IMG/VR virus record: IMGVR_UViG_3300021226_000131
Coordinates: 1-54,365 of that record
Source: a virus
DNA: 54,365 nucleotides
Strand: one strand, 5' to 3'
Part shown: piece by piece, positions 45,698-54,034 of the stretch
Position numbering within the stretch: the first letter of the stretch is position 1
Layout: every line of letters starts with the position of its first letter
Notes under the pieces: generated by a model
What the model saw: only the letters and a program-made list of their open reading frames with translations
The model's database searches: none
Told to the model about the DNA's origin: nothing
Made by a program: the position numbers and the translations under genes

Positions 45698-45716
45698 GGC
45701 GGCCACAGCGGCCGCC
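45698..45716 (-). other. GC-rich hairpin upstream of the GroES-like gene
   Basis: GGCGGCC (45698-45704), loop ACAGC, GGCCGCC (45710-45716). On the minus strand it comes after the T run of the neighbouring terminator and just before the ribosome-binding site region of the next gene, so it may guard the 5' end of the downstream mRNA. Confidence 0.45.
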
Positions 45717-45719
45717 ATC

Positions 45720-45755
45720 AAAAAATCGTCACAGACCTGTGCAAATCACAGGTCT
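45720..45755 (-). terminator. Probable terminator after the small portal-region genes
   Basis: AGACCTGTG (45755 region) and CACAGGTCT form a perfect 9-bp stem with a 5-nt loop (45733-45755); on the minus strand a 6-T run (45725-45720) follows 7 bases later. The spacing is longer than ideal. It overlaps the stop codon of the 65-residue gene. Confidence 0.55.
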
Positions 45756-45943
45756 CGGTCGCCGTGTCGCTCGTCGTCCAGAAGGGCAAGCAGGGCTGCA
45801 ATGGCCGCTTCGTATCCAGCGACCATGCCCACGCGGTATCCGTACTCGAAAGCGTCACGCTCGACCGGGCGCTTGAGGGCTTCAAGCGCAAATGCCTGCT
45901 GGTCAGCCTTGAGCTTTCCGAGCAGGCGGTCCTCGATGGCCAT
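45746..45943 (-). CDS. Small helical protein (65 aa)
   Basis: MAIEDRLLGKLKADQQAFAL followed by a helix with Y-G-Y-R-V-G-M-V-A-G-Y-E-A-A-I-A-A-L-L-A-L-L and a charged end. All helix; the C-terminal hydrophobic stretch is probably a buried helix, not a membrane span. The start overlaps the preceding stop by TGATG. Not recognised. Confidence 0.65.
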   Translation of the reverse strand: MAIEDRLLGKLKADQQAFALEALKRPVERDAFEYGYRVGMVAGYEAAIAALLALLDDERHGDRDL

Positions 45944-46080
45944 CAGGCGGGGGTCTTAGGCATCGTGGGGGCAGACGGCAAGGTCTGGCCGGTCACGGGC
46001 TGGCCAGCGGCCATGCGGTGGTGCTGCTTGACCAGTGCACCAGTCATTGGCACGGTGCTTTGGGTGGGTTTGTCGCTCAT
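45943..46080 (-). CDS. Small hypothetical protein between portal and head genes (45 aa)
   Basis: MSDKPTQSTVPMTGALVKQH, then H-R-M-A-A-G-Q-P-V-T-G-Q-T-L-P-S-A and a Pro/Thr/Lys end. Shine-Dalgarno AAGGAG lies upstream of the ATG, and its stop overlaps the next gene by TGATG. Hydrophilic and short; function unknown. Confidence 0.6.
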   Translation of the reverse strand: MSDKPTQSTVPMTGALVKQHHRMAAGQPVTGQTLPSAPTMPKTPA

Positions 46081-46101
46081 GGAGTGCTCCTTGGGGTTGG
46101 A

Positions 46102-48630
46102 TTATCGTGTGCCCGGGTTGATCCCGGTACCGGTGCTGACGGCGATTTTCTCGCCGGAGGCAATTTCTGCTGCAGCCAGGCGCATGGCCGTGGCGTTGTC
46201 CGCGTCGTTCATCTGCAAGCGGGCATCAATTTCAGCGGCCGTGCGCTGATTCTCGGATGCTTGGCGCAACTGCTCGGACTGGAACTCTTCGGCGCGAGAC
46301 TGCTGCTTGTCGGCCAGAGCGGCGGCATCCAGCTGCGACTTCTGCGCGGCTTTTTGCTGCTCGAGCTGCAATCGTGCCGCGTCGGTCTGGGCCCGCTGCT
46401 GCAGTGCAAGCTGCTGCACCTGCGCATTGAGCTGCGCAATCTGCATGCTGTTGTCTTGCGGCATCTGTGGCGGCTGAGGTGCAAACTGCTCGGCCATCTT
46501 GTCGATCTGAGCCAGCTCCTGCGCAAACTGCGCCAGCTGCTGCTCGATGATCTGCTGGACCTTCACAATCACGCGAACTTGCTGCTCGGCATCGCCGTCG
46601 GCGATCAGGTGCTCACGCTCAGCGCGCTGCACAGCCTCGTGTGCTTGCGTGAGGTAGAAGTTCAGCAGGTGGTCGCGCAGGTGCTGCGCCATCGGGTAGA
46701 TGTAGGTCTTGACGATGGCCGGGTTCATGCCAAACATCGGCGACTTCAGGAACGCCAGGTGCGTCTGGATGTGCGCCACGTGGTCCTGCTTGGGCAGCAC
46801 GTAGACCGGACGGCCCATCGAGGCGGCAACGTTCTCGCTCACCGGGTCAACGTCGTCTTGGCCAGGCTGAGGCTGCAGCACATCGTCTGGGCTGAGCTTC
46901 AGGTTGCGCAGGAACATTTCCTCGACCTTGCGCAGGTCGTACATCTGCGGCATGGCAGCCGCGCGGGCCTGCACGGCCTGAACCTGGGCGAAGCGCTGGG
47001 CCTCGCTGAAAATGGCCGGGTCGCTCACAGGCACAACGTCCATCGGGCCGTCGAAGTCCTCGGGCTTGATCTCCAGACCAGATTCTTCGGCCTCGATATC
47101 CTCGTCGGTCAGGTAGGCGCTGTTGATGCGGTGCAGGATCTGGAACACGCGCGCCATCGAGTTGTGTAGGCGCGAGTGGATGGAGCTGAACACCACCATG
47201 CCCTGCTCGATGAGCGCCAAGGTTGTGCCCACCGGAGCGTTGGGGTTCTGGTCAGACAGTTTCTCGAACGAGGTCTGCACCACGCCCCTGCCAGCGTCCA
47301 CCAAGAAGCCGAGCAGCTGGAACAGCGTGGGGCTCGGGCCGTTGAACGGCAGCGGCATGGCCAGCTTGCGAATGTCGTCTACCAGGGCGCCGCCCTCGAT
47401 CTCGACCACCTCGGTCGGCTGCACGTTGATGGTTTGCCCGCCAGGCCCGCCCTTGAGCTTGATCATGGTCGGGATGTTCTGGATGTGGGCCGAGTCCAAC
47501 AGCGCGCGCAGGGCGCCGGTGGCCGCACCGGACAGGCCGCCGATCATGTGGGTGAGGCCAATCGGGTAGGCACCGCGCCACGGCACGAACGGGAACTCGA
47601 CAATCCAGTCCAGTTCTTTGCGGCGCTTGTCCTCGGGCTCCCAGTTGCGATACAGGGCCAGGGCCTTGCGCGTGGACTTGTCGATGCTGATGATGTACGG
47701 CTCCATGCCGTCACCGAAGTCCAGGTGGGTGTAAATCTCGAAGATGGTGCGCAGGCCGTCCTCGTTGTAGCTGGTGTCCTCGCGGCCCTCGATCTTGTCG
47801 TTGGCCACTGTCGAGCGGCTGAACTCGATCTGATCGGGCGAGCCAATAACCACATCGGCGTACATCCCGGCCTTGACGCGGCGGTTGAACTCGGACTTGG
47901 TGACGTACTGCACGTGCGTCTTGCGCTCGGCCGAGTAAAAGTTGGTGGCCGCAAACGGCAGGTAAATGTCGTCGATCGGGATGAACTCAGCGGTCGGGCG
48001 CTTCCACTGCGGCGACCACATGAGCTTGAGGTACTGGCCGCCGCCCAGGGGCAGCTGCGTGGACAGTTGCTCAAGCTCACCGCGCAGCTCTGGCATCTGC
48101 TGCGTGGTCTGCCAGTTCATGAAGTCGGCCTTGCGGCGGGCTTTTTCCAGCTTCTCGGGCTCGACCTCGCCCAGAATCTTGGACTTCACGGGACCGGAAG
48201 GCGGGAATACCTCCTTCATGAAGCGGGCGCTGAAGTCGACGCAGGCCTCGACCAGCATCGGGTGCACGACCTTGTTGGCGCCGGTGAATTGCGCGCCGCC
48301 GGGAGCATCGTCGCCCAGGCCGGTGCGGCGCAGGCCTTCCTCGTAGAGCTTGTCGCGCTTTTCGCGGGCGTCCTTGTCGCGCTCGATCTTGTCGAGCAGG
48401 TCGCTGGTCGCGTCGGCCAGCATGCTGCGATCGACCTCGTCAACGATGTTGGCGAAGTGGGCCTTTTTGTCGGCCACATCCTGCTCATTTTTCATGCGAA
48501 TGACCGCACCACCGTCGTCGGTGTCCTCGACCTCCATCTCGTCCTCGGTCGGCAGGGTGACGGTCTCGCCGCGCTGCTCTTCCTCGGAGTCGTTGACGTC
48601 GGTGCCGTTGTTCAGAAGTTCGTCTGCCAT
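46102..48630 (-). CDS. Portal protein
   Basis: 842 residues, a large portal. After an acidic start come F-I-P-I-D-D-I-Y-L-P-F-A-A-T-N-F, Y-R-N-W-E-P-E-D, W-I-V-E-F-P-F-V-P-W-R-G-A-Y-P-I-G and N-A-P-V-G-T-T-L-A-L-I-E-Q-G-M-V-V-F-S-S-I-H. These blocks match portals of large short-tailed phages (SU10/N4-like type). From about 690 a Gln/Ala-rich coiled-coil barrel continues, ending with a basic tail. It forms the DNA entry ring. The PcfJ-domain gene is two bases upstream. Confidence 0.88.
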   Translation of the reverse strand: MADELLNNGTDVNDSEEEQRGETVTLPTEDEMEVEDTDDGGAVIRMKNEQDVADKKAHFANIVDEVDRSMLADATSDLLDKIERDKDAREKRDKLYEEGLRRTGLGDDAPGGAQFTGANKVVHPMLVEACVDFSARFMKEVFPPSGPVKSKILGEVEPEKLEKARRKADFMNWQTTQQMPELRGELEQLSTQLPLGGGQYLKLMWSPQWKRPTAEFIPIDDIYLPFAATNFYSAERKTHVQYVTKSEFNRRVKAGMYADVVIGSPDQIEFSRSTVANDKIEGREDTSYNEDGLRTIFEIYTHLDFGDGMEPYIISIDKSTRKALALYRNWEPEDKRRKELDWIVEFPFVPWRGAYPIGLTHMIGGLSGAATGALRALLDSAHIQNIPTMIKLKGGPGGQTINVQPTEVVEIEGGALVDDIRKLAMPLPFNGPSPTLFQLLGFLVDAGRGVVQTSFEKLSDQNPNAPVGTTLALIEQGMVVFSSIHSRLHNSMARVFQILHRINSAYLTDEDIEAEESGLEIKPEDFDGPMDVVPVSDPAIFSEAQRFAQVQAVQARAAAMPQMYDLRKVEEMFLRNLKLSPDDVLQPQPGQDDVDPVSENVAASMGRPVYVLPKQDHVAHIQTHLAFLKSPMFGMNPAIVKTYIYPMAQHLRDHLLNFYLTQAHEAVQRAEREHLIADGDAEQQVRVIVKVQQIIEQQLAQFAQELAQIDKMAEQFAPQPPQMPQDNSMQIAQLNAQVQQLALQQRAQTDAARLQLEQQKAAQKSQLDAAALADKQQSRAEEFQSEQLRQASENQRTAAEIDARLQMNDADNATAMRLAAAEIASGEKIAVSTGTGINPGTR

Positions 48631-48632
48631 GT

Positions 48633-50834
48633 TTACCCTGCGTTGAGTGCGTTGAGATCGCCCACGATGGCGTCGATTCTAGCCGGGTCGAAGTCTACTG
48701 TGTGGGAATTCGCAACCAGGCCGCCGTCAGCGTAGGCTCGAACGTCCCCAGCTTGACCACCGTCTGCGAATCGGTAGGCCGACGCTGGGTCCTGCATCGC
48801 GTCGCTGTTGTAGATGTTGGAGCCGACCAGGCCGTTGCCTGTCTGGCCGTTGCTCACCACGCCGCCTTCAGCGTATTTCTGGACCAGGCCGCCCATGGCG
48901 AAACCTTCGCCGCGCACGCCTGGGGTGAGGCCGGTGCCAAAGGTCCGCTGCAGGTCTTCAATCTCCGCAGGTGACAGGTAGTTCCCCACCTCGCGGCCCG
49001 AGCTCTTTAGGGTCTCCAGCTCCAAGTCGTTAAAAACATCACGTGACGAACGAAGCCCCGTGTTCTGCAGATCACCGATTCGACCCCAGTTCCCAGACCG
49101 GATGAAGTCCTGCACGGCAGGCAGGTACTCTTCCTTGGGTGCGCGGTTGGCCTTGCCTTTGATCTGGACGATTTCAGGGGTGCTTATTTTTCGCGCGTAA
49201 TCCTGAGCTTCTTCAAGAGTTGGGAAGCCGTTACCTTGGTTGTTGACGATAAATGTCGGTCGTCCTTTGAAATTGCCTTCGGTGATCGATGGATTTTCAA
49301 CGCCCGGCGCCACCTCGATCGTCACGTGCGGCTGGCCCTTCTTGTCGCGCAGGCTGTAAATCTTGGACCGACCCTCGACCACATCAGGGCAGTAGCCGCC
49401 GACGCAGTGGCCCATGGTCTCGCCTTCGTACTTGAGGGCGTCCTCCAGGGCTTTGTAGGACTCGTCCATTTCGACCTTCTTCTTGCGGCCGAAATCCTCC
49501 ATGGTCCGGCGCACGAAGTCGTTGAACTCGCGCGTGCCTTCCTCGAGCCCTTCGTCGTATGCCATGTCCATGGCCACTTCGCGGCCCATGGCCTCGTTGT
49601 AGTCAGGAGGCAAATCCATCTCAGGTTTCTCGACGCTGATCTTGCGGCCAGTTTCCTTGGGGGCTTTGAGCTCCACCCACTTGAAGCCCTGGTCCGGGTA
49701 CTCCTTAATCACATGCGTGGCGGGCCCCATCGCCCGCGCCATGTCTGCCTCAGCCTTCTGCGCCGCACGCCACTCGTTGATCTTGGCCACGCGCTCGACC
49801 GCCTGGGGCACGGTGACCTTTTCCAGGTCGGAGTACTTCAGGCGCAGGTTCTCTGGCAAACCGGACGCAGGGTTGATGGCGTTTTTCAGCTCGTCGACCA
49901 GGTGGGTGAATCCAAGATTGGCTGCGGCATCAGACTGCGACGGTAAATAAACGGGCGTCTCTGGGGGAACCTTGGCCAGCCAAGGCATCTGCTCGGCGTA
50001 GCCTTGCCGTAGAAGCTCACCAGCTGGCATCTGGCCAATCGTCACATCACTTGCATCTTCCCACGCTTTTGCCGCTTCGCTTTGGCCCATGGCTTGGTTG
50101 CCAGATTTTCTGCGAAGGTCTGAAGCCAAATACCGATTCAAACCAATTTGCTCTGGGGCAATGTGCAAAACGCCACGCTCAGCCAGCGCGCGGACGGGGT
50201 CCTCGGGCGTAGCCATCTCGTTCTTGATGTACTTGCCGAGCTTGGTTTCAATCCAGCGGTTCATGGCCGCCTCTGGAAGTTGACGAGCACGCACGCTTTC
50301 TGAAACATCGACGCCCGCACGCTCTGCCAAGTTTTGAAGCCCGGTTTCGTTGAGGACCGTTTGCTGCATGGGATTTACTACGCGCTCAACGCTTCCCGTC
50401 ATCCAGTTCCCGCCCTTGGGTTTCACTACGTTCACGGCGGGCTGCCCTGCGGCCATGGCGAAGTCACGCCCAGCGCGCGACACCGCCGATGGCAAGCCAG
50501 CGATCGCACGCAGCGGGGAGCCGGGCCCGGCGTAAAACCCGCCGCCCAGCGTGCCCAACTCGGTCGCGGCACGGCCAACGGGCGTCTGGCTTACGCTGCG
50601 CAACGGAAGGCCAGCCTCGACGTCACGACTGGTTGGCAGCACGGTTTTTTCAGACAGGCCCGGCAGCATGCGCACCAGGGACTCAATATCGCCCGGGGCG
50701 CCAAGCACGCCAGAGGCCAAACCGCGCAGGGCGGCCAGAGGAGCGTTGGCAGATGCGGCGCGGTCGTTGAGCTCAGGACGGCGGCGGCCAGCGGAGCGGT
50801 AGCCTATATACGGCTGGTTCAGATCATCGGCCAC
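48633..50834 (-). CDS. Large protein with PcfJ-like domain and C-terminal A-x-GG motifs
   Basis: 733 residues. N-terminal 1-135 carries Leu/Gly-rich helices (A-A-L-R-G-L-A-S-G-V-L-G-A-P-G-D-I-E-S-L). The middle is helical and charged. Residues about 455-520 carry G-E-T-M-G-H-C-V-G-G-Y-C, then I-Y-S-L-R-D-K-K-G-Q-P-H-V-T-I-E-V, the signature of PcfJ-like proteins, first seen on conjugative plasmids and of unknown biochemistry; the His-Cys and Arg residues are intact. The end repeats K-Y-A-E-G-G-V-V, Y-R-F-A-D-G-G and A-Y-A-D-G-G-L. Placed between TerL and portal, it may be packed in the virion and delivered. Confidence 0.75.
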   Translation of the reverse strand: MADDLNQPYIGYRSAGRRRPELNDRAASANAPLAALRGLASGVLGAPGDIESLVRMLPGLSEKTVLPTSRDVEAGLPLRSVSQTPVGRAATELGTLGGGFYAGPGSPLRAIAGLPSAVSRAGRDFAMAAGQPAVNVVKPKGGNWMTGSVERVVNPMQQTVLNETGLQNLAERAGVDVSESVRARQLPEAAMNRWIETKLGKYIKNEMATPEDPVRALAERGVLHIAPEQIGLNRYLASDLRRKSGNQAMGQSEAAKAWEDASDVTIGQMPAGELLRQGYAEQMPWLAKVPPETPVYLPSQSDAAANLGFTHLVDELKNAINPASGLPENLRLKYSDLEKVTVPQAVERVAKINEWRAAQKAEADMARAMGPATHVIKEYPDQGFKWVELKAPKETGRKISVEKPEMDLPPDYNEAMGREVAMDMAYDEGLEEGTREFNDFVRRTMEDFGRKKKVEMDESYKALEDALKYEGETMGHCVGGYCPDVVEGRSKIYSLRDKKGQPHVTIEVAPGVENPSITEGNFKGRPTFIVNNQGNGFPTLEEAQDYARKISTPEIVQIKGKANRAPKEEYLPAVQDFIRSGNWGRIGDLQNTGLRSSRDVFNDLELETLKSSGREVGNYLSPAEIEDLQRTFGTGLTPGVRGEGFAMGGLVQKYAEGGVVSNGQTGNGLVGSNIYNSDAMQDPASAYRFADGGQAGDVRAYADGGLVANSHTVDFDPARIDAIVGDLNALNAG

Positions 50835-51276
50835 AAGAGCACTCCTTGATGTGGTTGAGGGGGCTGTGAATCAAACCACCCTGAGCTTTGTTGACCCACG
50901 GAACACCGGCTTGTTGCTCGCGGGCGGCGCGTTCTGCTGCTTGCTGCACAAGGTCCTCAAGTTCGCGCTGCGACTGAGCGCGACGCGCCAGCTCAATACC
51001 CAGCGCGTTGTTGTGCATGTCCTGCTTGTAATCCGGCGGCATCTCGCCCCGGCCAAGCATCATCATCAGCGCGCGCAACGGAGAGGTGGAATACTCGTGT
51101 GCCCGACCTGCCAGATCGGCAACCGTTGGACCGTACTTCCGCGCCATGGTGCCAGCGGCCAACATGTGGCGGGCAGCGTCTTGCTGATCATCTTGGCCAA
51201 GCTGGCCGGGGTACATCTCGCGAGCAATCGCACGCGCGTAAGGCGAGACAGAAAAAATTGATGGGGTATCGGGCAT
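50824..51276 (-). CDS. Protein with H-x-AA...HE...D-x-NN pattern (DUF6973-like)
   Basis: 150 residues. A-A-R-H-M-L-A-A-G, A-R-K-Y-G, A-G-R-A-H-E-Y and D-M-H-N-N-A-L-G-I-E-L-A-R are spaced as in DUF6973-type domains, where His, Glu, Asp and Asn may bind a metal; similar domains occur in polymorphic toxins and phages. The end (N-K-A-Q-G-G-L-I-H) carries the same A-x-GG motif as other late proteins. It overlaps the PcfJ-domain gene by 11 bases. Function not known; an enzyme delivered with the virion is one possibility. Confidence 0.6.
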   Translation of the reverse strand: MPDTPSIFSVSPYARAIAREMYPGQLGQDDQQDAARHMLAAGTMARKYGPTVADLAGRAHEYSTSPLRALMMMLGRGEMPPDYKQDMHNNALGIELARRAQSQRELEDLVQQAAERAAREQQAGVPWVNKAQGGLIHSPLNHIKECSCGR

Positions 51277-51280
51277 AAAT

Positions 51281-51556
51281 TCACCACTTCACTTTGTTGG
51301 CCCAGTAGGCCGCGCTCGACGGCCCCTTGGCGATGTTCTTGGCGTGGCGTGCTTTAAACGCGTCGCGCTTGGCGGTGGTGGCTGCCGACTCGCCAGCCTT
51401 GGGCTTGCCCGCCGTCTTGGCACCCTGCTCACCGAAGCGGATCACCTTCTCGGTGCCGTCGTAGCAGGCTTTGACAACGTGGGATTTCGTCGGGTGGTCC
51501 GGCGTGCGCTTGGGTTTGTTGCAGTCCATCTCGGACTTTTTCACCGGCCGCGTCAT
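51281..51556 (-). CDS. Conserved basic protein near terminase (91 aa)
   Basis: Lys-rich: K-S-H-V-V-K-A-C-Y-D-G-T-E-K-V-I-R-F-G-E-Q-G, K-A-G-E-S, then F-K-A-R-H-A-K-N-I-A-K-G-P-S-S-A-A-Y-W-A-N-K-V-K-W. I recognise this as a protein often present between terminase and portal genes of short-tailed phages. Function unknown; the charge suggests DNA binding or packaging contact. Confidence 0.8.
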   Translation of the reverse strand: MTRPVKKSEMDCNKPKRTPDHPTKSHVVKACYDGTEKVIRFGEQGAKTAGKPKAGESAATTAKRDAFKARHAKNIAKGPSSAAYWANKVKW

Positions 51557-51726
51557 TTTGACTTCCTCGCGGCGCGCATGTTGTCGACCAAGTTGGGATA
51601 AGGTCGCCCGGCCTTCTCGGCTGCGCGCTTGGCGCTGGACTTGGCGCTGGGGGAAAGTGCCTTGGGTGCGCCCAAAGAGCTGGGGCGCTTTTTGTCCCAG
51701 ATGGGCTTGGGTGTTTTAGACGGCAT
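51553..51726 (-). CDS. Small basic protein (57 aa)
   Basis: MPSKTPKPIWDKKRPSSLGA, then A-K-S-S-A-K-R-A-A-E-K-A-G-R-P-Y-P-N-L-V-D-N. The ATG at 51726 overlaps the TerL stop by 11 bases, and the end overlaps the next gene by ATGA. Strongly basic and small; likely a packaging or virion accessory, inferred from context. Confidence 0.7.
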   Translation of the reverse strand: MPSKTPKPIWDKKRPSSLGAPKALSPSAKSSAKRAAEKAGRPYPNLVDNMRAARKSK

Positions 51727-53296
51727 ACGGGTTGACCTTTCCTTCACGACGATGGGGCCGATCTTCGTCAACGTCGCGTGCCTGTGGCAGTTCGAACCAC
51801 CCGTCGTTTTTGAGGTAGATGACCGCCTGCGTGAAGGTGTCCACATAGTCGTCATGCTCCGCAACGGGGAACTTCGCCACTTGGGTCATAAACGGCTGGG
51901 CCCAGCTCACAGGCTGGCCGGGGTTCTTGGCAGACTCCGGGATCCACAGCAGTCCAAGCTCCAACGTCGGCGCGGTTTGGTGTGCCCTCGACACCTTGTC
52001 CGCTTGTCCGGGATTGTAGCCAACGGCCGGGACCTTTGCCAGACGCAAGTCCTGCAGCAACGACTGCCCCGATGCCTTGGCCTCAACCAGCAGCCGGTCC
52101 GGCTTGCGGCCCTTGGTGGGCATGCCAGCCTTGGCCGAGCTGTCGGCGCCGTACTCCGAGCGCCAGTCCCGAATCACCCGGGCGCGCAGGTCCGGATATC
52201 CGAGGTGCTCATCCCAGGCGTCCAGCAGCATGGCGTTGCGCTGGCCTCGGTGCGAAAACACGCCCCAGACCGTGCAGGCCGTCGGGTCGCCAGTCGTGCG
52301 CTCAGTGAAGGCGCAGTCGTAGCTTTGCAGGATGTACTCGAAAGGCGGCAGGCGTTGGGCCACGGGCCAGAGCTGAAAGTGCTGCGTCTTGAGGATGCCG
52401 CCCTCGGTTGGCGTGGGGTCCTGCTGGAGCTGGCCCGAGGCGCCGTAGGTGCCCAGCAGCTGCTTGAGCTTGGTGATCTCGGCCTCGCCAAAGCGATCAG
52501 GGCAGATCAGCTCACCCTTCGTGCGGCGAGGGTCGTAGGGCCCAAGCACCGTGCGCCTGGCCTTGCCGTCCCACTCTGCCGGGATGCAGATGTGCTCCCA
52601 GCCGCCAATGTCGTCAATGATGTGCCCGCTGATGTCCTTCTCGTGCAGGCGCTGCATGACCGTCACCATGGCGTCGGTCTTAGGGTTGTTCAGTCGCGTG
52701 GACCAGACCTGGTCGAACCACTCAAGCGCGGTTTCACGCATCGCGTCGGACTGCGCGTCCTGGGCCCCGTGCGGGTCGTCAAGGATCAGGCGCGAGCCGC
52801 CCTCACCCGTGGCAGTACCGCCGACCGAGGTGGCCAGGCGATAGCCGGTCTTGTTGTTCTCGAAGCGCTGCTTGGCGTTTTGGTCACCGGCCAGCGCAAA
52901 CATGTGCCCCCAGCGCTCTTGGTACCAGGGCGACTGGATCAGGCGCCGGGCTTTCAGGTTGTCCCGGATGGACAGCGTGCCCGAATAGGACGCGGCGAGG
53001 AACTTCTGCTCGGGCGAGGTGAGCCACTCCCAGCAGCACCAGGCCACCGAGACGATGGTGGACTTGGAGTGGCGCGGCGGGATGTTGATCAGCAGCCGCT
53101 GAATCTCGCCGGAGCTTACCGCCTCCAGGTGCTCGCAGATCGCCTCGATGTGCCAGCTCGGCACGAAGGGCACGCCGGGCTCCATCACATGCCAGGCCTG
53201 CTGCACGAACTCGTACAAGCTGGCGCTGGCCTTGCGCCGGGCCTGCTCCTTGGCGATCAGGTCCAGCATGACGGCGGGGGAAACGGGCGCGTTCAT
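51716..53296 (-). CDS. terL: Terminase large subunit (TerL)
   Basis: 526 residues from ATG at 53296. Walker A P-P-R-H-S-K-S-T (73-80), Walker B L-I-L-D-D-P (170-175), coupling motif region S-V-G-G-T-A-T-G-E-G-G-S. The nuclease half has S-Y-D-C-A-F, L-V-E-A-K-A-S-G and the late acidic E-H-D-D-Y-V-D. This is the large subunit of the psiM2-ORF9 type (PPRHSKS), which translocates DNA and cuts it. The ATG overlaps the upstream stop by ATGA; a longer N-terminus in the same frame would be anti-coding to that gene. Confidence 0.95.
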   Translation of the reverse strand: MNAPVSPAVMLDLIAKEQARRKASASLYEFVQQAWHVMEPGVPFVPSWHIEAICEHLEAVSSGEIQRLLINIPPRHSKSTIVSVAWCCWEWLTSPEQKFLAASYSGTLSIRDNLKARRLIQSPWYQERWGHMFALAGDQNAKQRFENNKTGYRLATSVGGTATGEGGSRLILDDPHGAQDAQSDAMRETALEWFDQVWSTRLNNPKTDAMVTVMQRLHEKDISGHIIDDIGGWEHICIPAEWDGKARRTVLGPYDPRRTKGELICPDRFGEAEITKLKQLLGTYGASGQLQQDPTPTEGGILKTQHFQLWPVAQRLPPFEYILQSYDCAFTERTTGDPTACTVWGVFSHRGQRNAMLLDAWDEHLGYPDLRARVIRDWRSEYGADSSAKAGMPTKGRKPDRLLVEAKASGQSLLQDLRLAKVPAVGYNPGQADKVSRAHQTAPTLELGLLWIPESAKNPGQPVSWAQPFMTQVAKFPVAEHDDYVDTFTQAVIYLKNDGWFELPQARDVDEDRPHRREGKVNPYAV

Positions 53297-53490
53297 TGCC
53301 AGCGAATCTCCCCGCGTTCGAGCTTGTCGCGTTGGTCCATAGCGTTGTGCAACATCACCTCGGGGTAGTCCTTGCTGGGCGTCGGGTGGCACCAGCACGC
53401 GCGGGTGAGCTCGTGCTCCCGGAAGTCGGCGAGCGGGATGACGTGGCAAAGCACCTCGTCATCGCCCGGGAAAACCGCCGAGGCAGTCAT
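53293..53490 (-). CDS. Hypothetical protein in packaging operon (65 aa)
   Basis: Starts MTASAVFPGDDEVLCHVIPL from ATG at 53490, set by the ATGA overlap. Contains H-E-L-T-R-A-C-W-C-H-P-T-P and D-Y-P-E-V-M-L-H-N-A-M-D. His/Cys cluster C-W-C-H may bind a metal. Conserved beside terminase genes in similar phages as I recall; function unknown. Confidence 0.7.
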   Translation of the reverse strand: MTASAVFPGDDEVLCHVIPLADFREHELTRACWCHPTPSKDYPEVMLHNAMDQRDKLERGEIRWQ

Positions 53491-53762
53491 CCGACGTTGA
53501 TCGCTTCCTGCAGCAGACGCACAGCGTCGAGCTGGGCATTCACGGTGCACGTGTCGCCGTGGCCGGTTTCGCTCATGGCCATGGCCTGCGCCAGGCACTG
53601 GTTGCCGAAGGTGTCCAGCAGCGCCAGGATTCGCTGGCGCTCGGAGAAGAGCATGTCCTCGCCGTGCTTGCGCACCAAGTCCTCGGGGTACAGGGCCTGA
53701 AAGCGGCCGTCGTGGTCCATCAGTGCGGGCAGGGGCGACTCGGGAAGGGTGGGTTTGTTCAT
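53487..53762 (-). CDS. Hypothetical protein in packaging operon (91 aa)
   Basis: Starts MNKPTLPESPLPALMDHDGR, then L-F-S-E-R-Q-R-I-L-A-L-L-D-T-F-G-N-Q and an amphipathic end. No domain recognised. ATGA overlaps on both sides place it in the terminase operon. Confidence 0.68.
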   Translation of the reverse strand: MNKPTLPESPLPALMDHDGRFQALYPEDLVRKHGEDMLFSERQRILALLDTFGNQCLAQAMAMSETGHGDTCTVNAQLDAVRLLQEAINVG

Positions 53763-54034
53763 TCTTTGACCTTTAAATTAAATCGTTCGCACTGTTCGTC
53801 AGAGGCTGGATCAAGGCTGGCTTCGTGCTTGTCAATCCATGCATCAAGGGCTGCATGCAAAGCGGCCCGGTTTCTTTGACCAACAGTGAATCCGTTTGTT
53901 GTTTTGAGTTTGTCGCCAATCAGTTCTTGAAATCCATCATCACGAGAAACCGAGAATTTTTTTTCCTCTAGCTTCAAACTCACAACAGAACCATTGCCGT
54001 AGGCAGAGATGATGCAATATTCCTGCGTTTTCAT
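53759..54034 (-). CDS. Hypothetical protein in packaging operon (91 aa)
   Basis: MKTQEYCIISAYGNGSVVSL, L-E-E-K-K-F-S-V-S-R-D-D-G-F-Q-E, and a helical end D-A-W-I-D-K-H-E-A-S. Base composition is more AT-rich than in its neighbours, a possible sign of separate acquisition. Start fixed by overlap with the small terminase stop. Not recognised. Confidence 0.65.
   Translation of the reverse strand: MKTQEYCIISAYGNGSVVSLKLEEKKFSVSRDDGFQELIGDKLKTTNGFTVGQRNRAALHAALDAWIDKHEASLDPASDEQCERFNLKVKE

Noticed and set aside
46018-48735. Two long plus-strand frames antisense to the portal gene, and a similar one at 51629-53368 antisense to TerL
   Set aside because: Leu/His/Arg-rich mirror frames without motifs or ribosome-binding sites; the minus-strand genes are secure.
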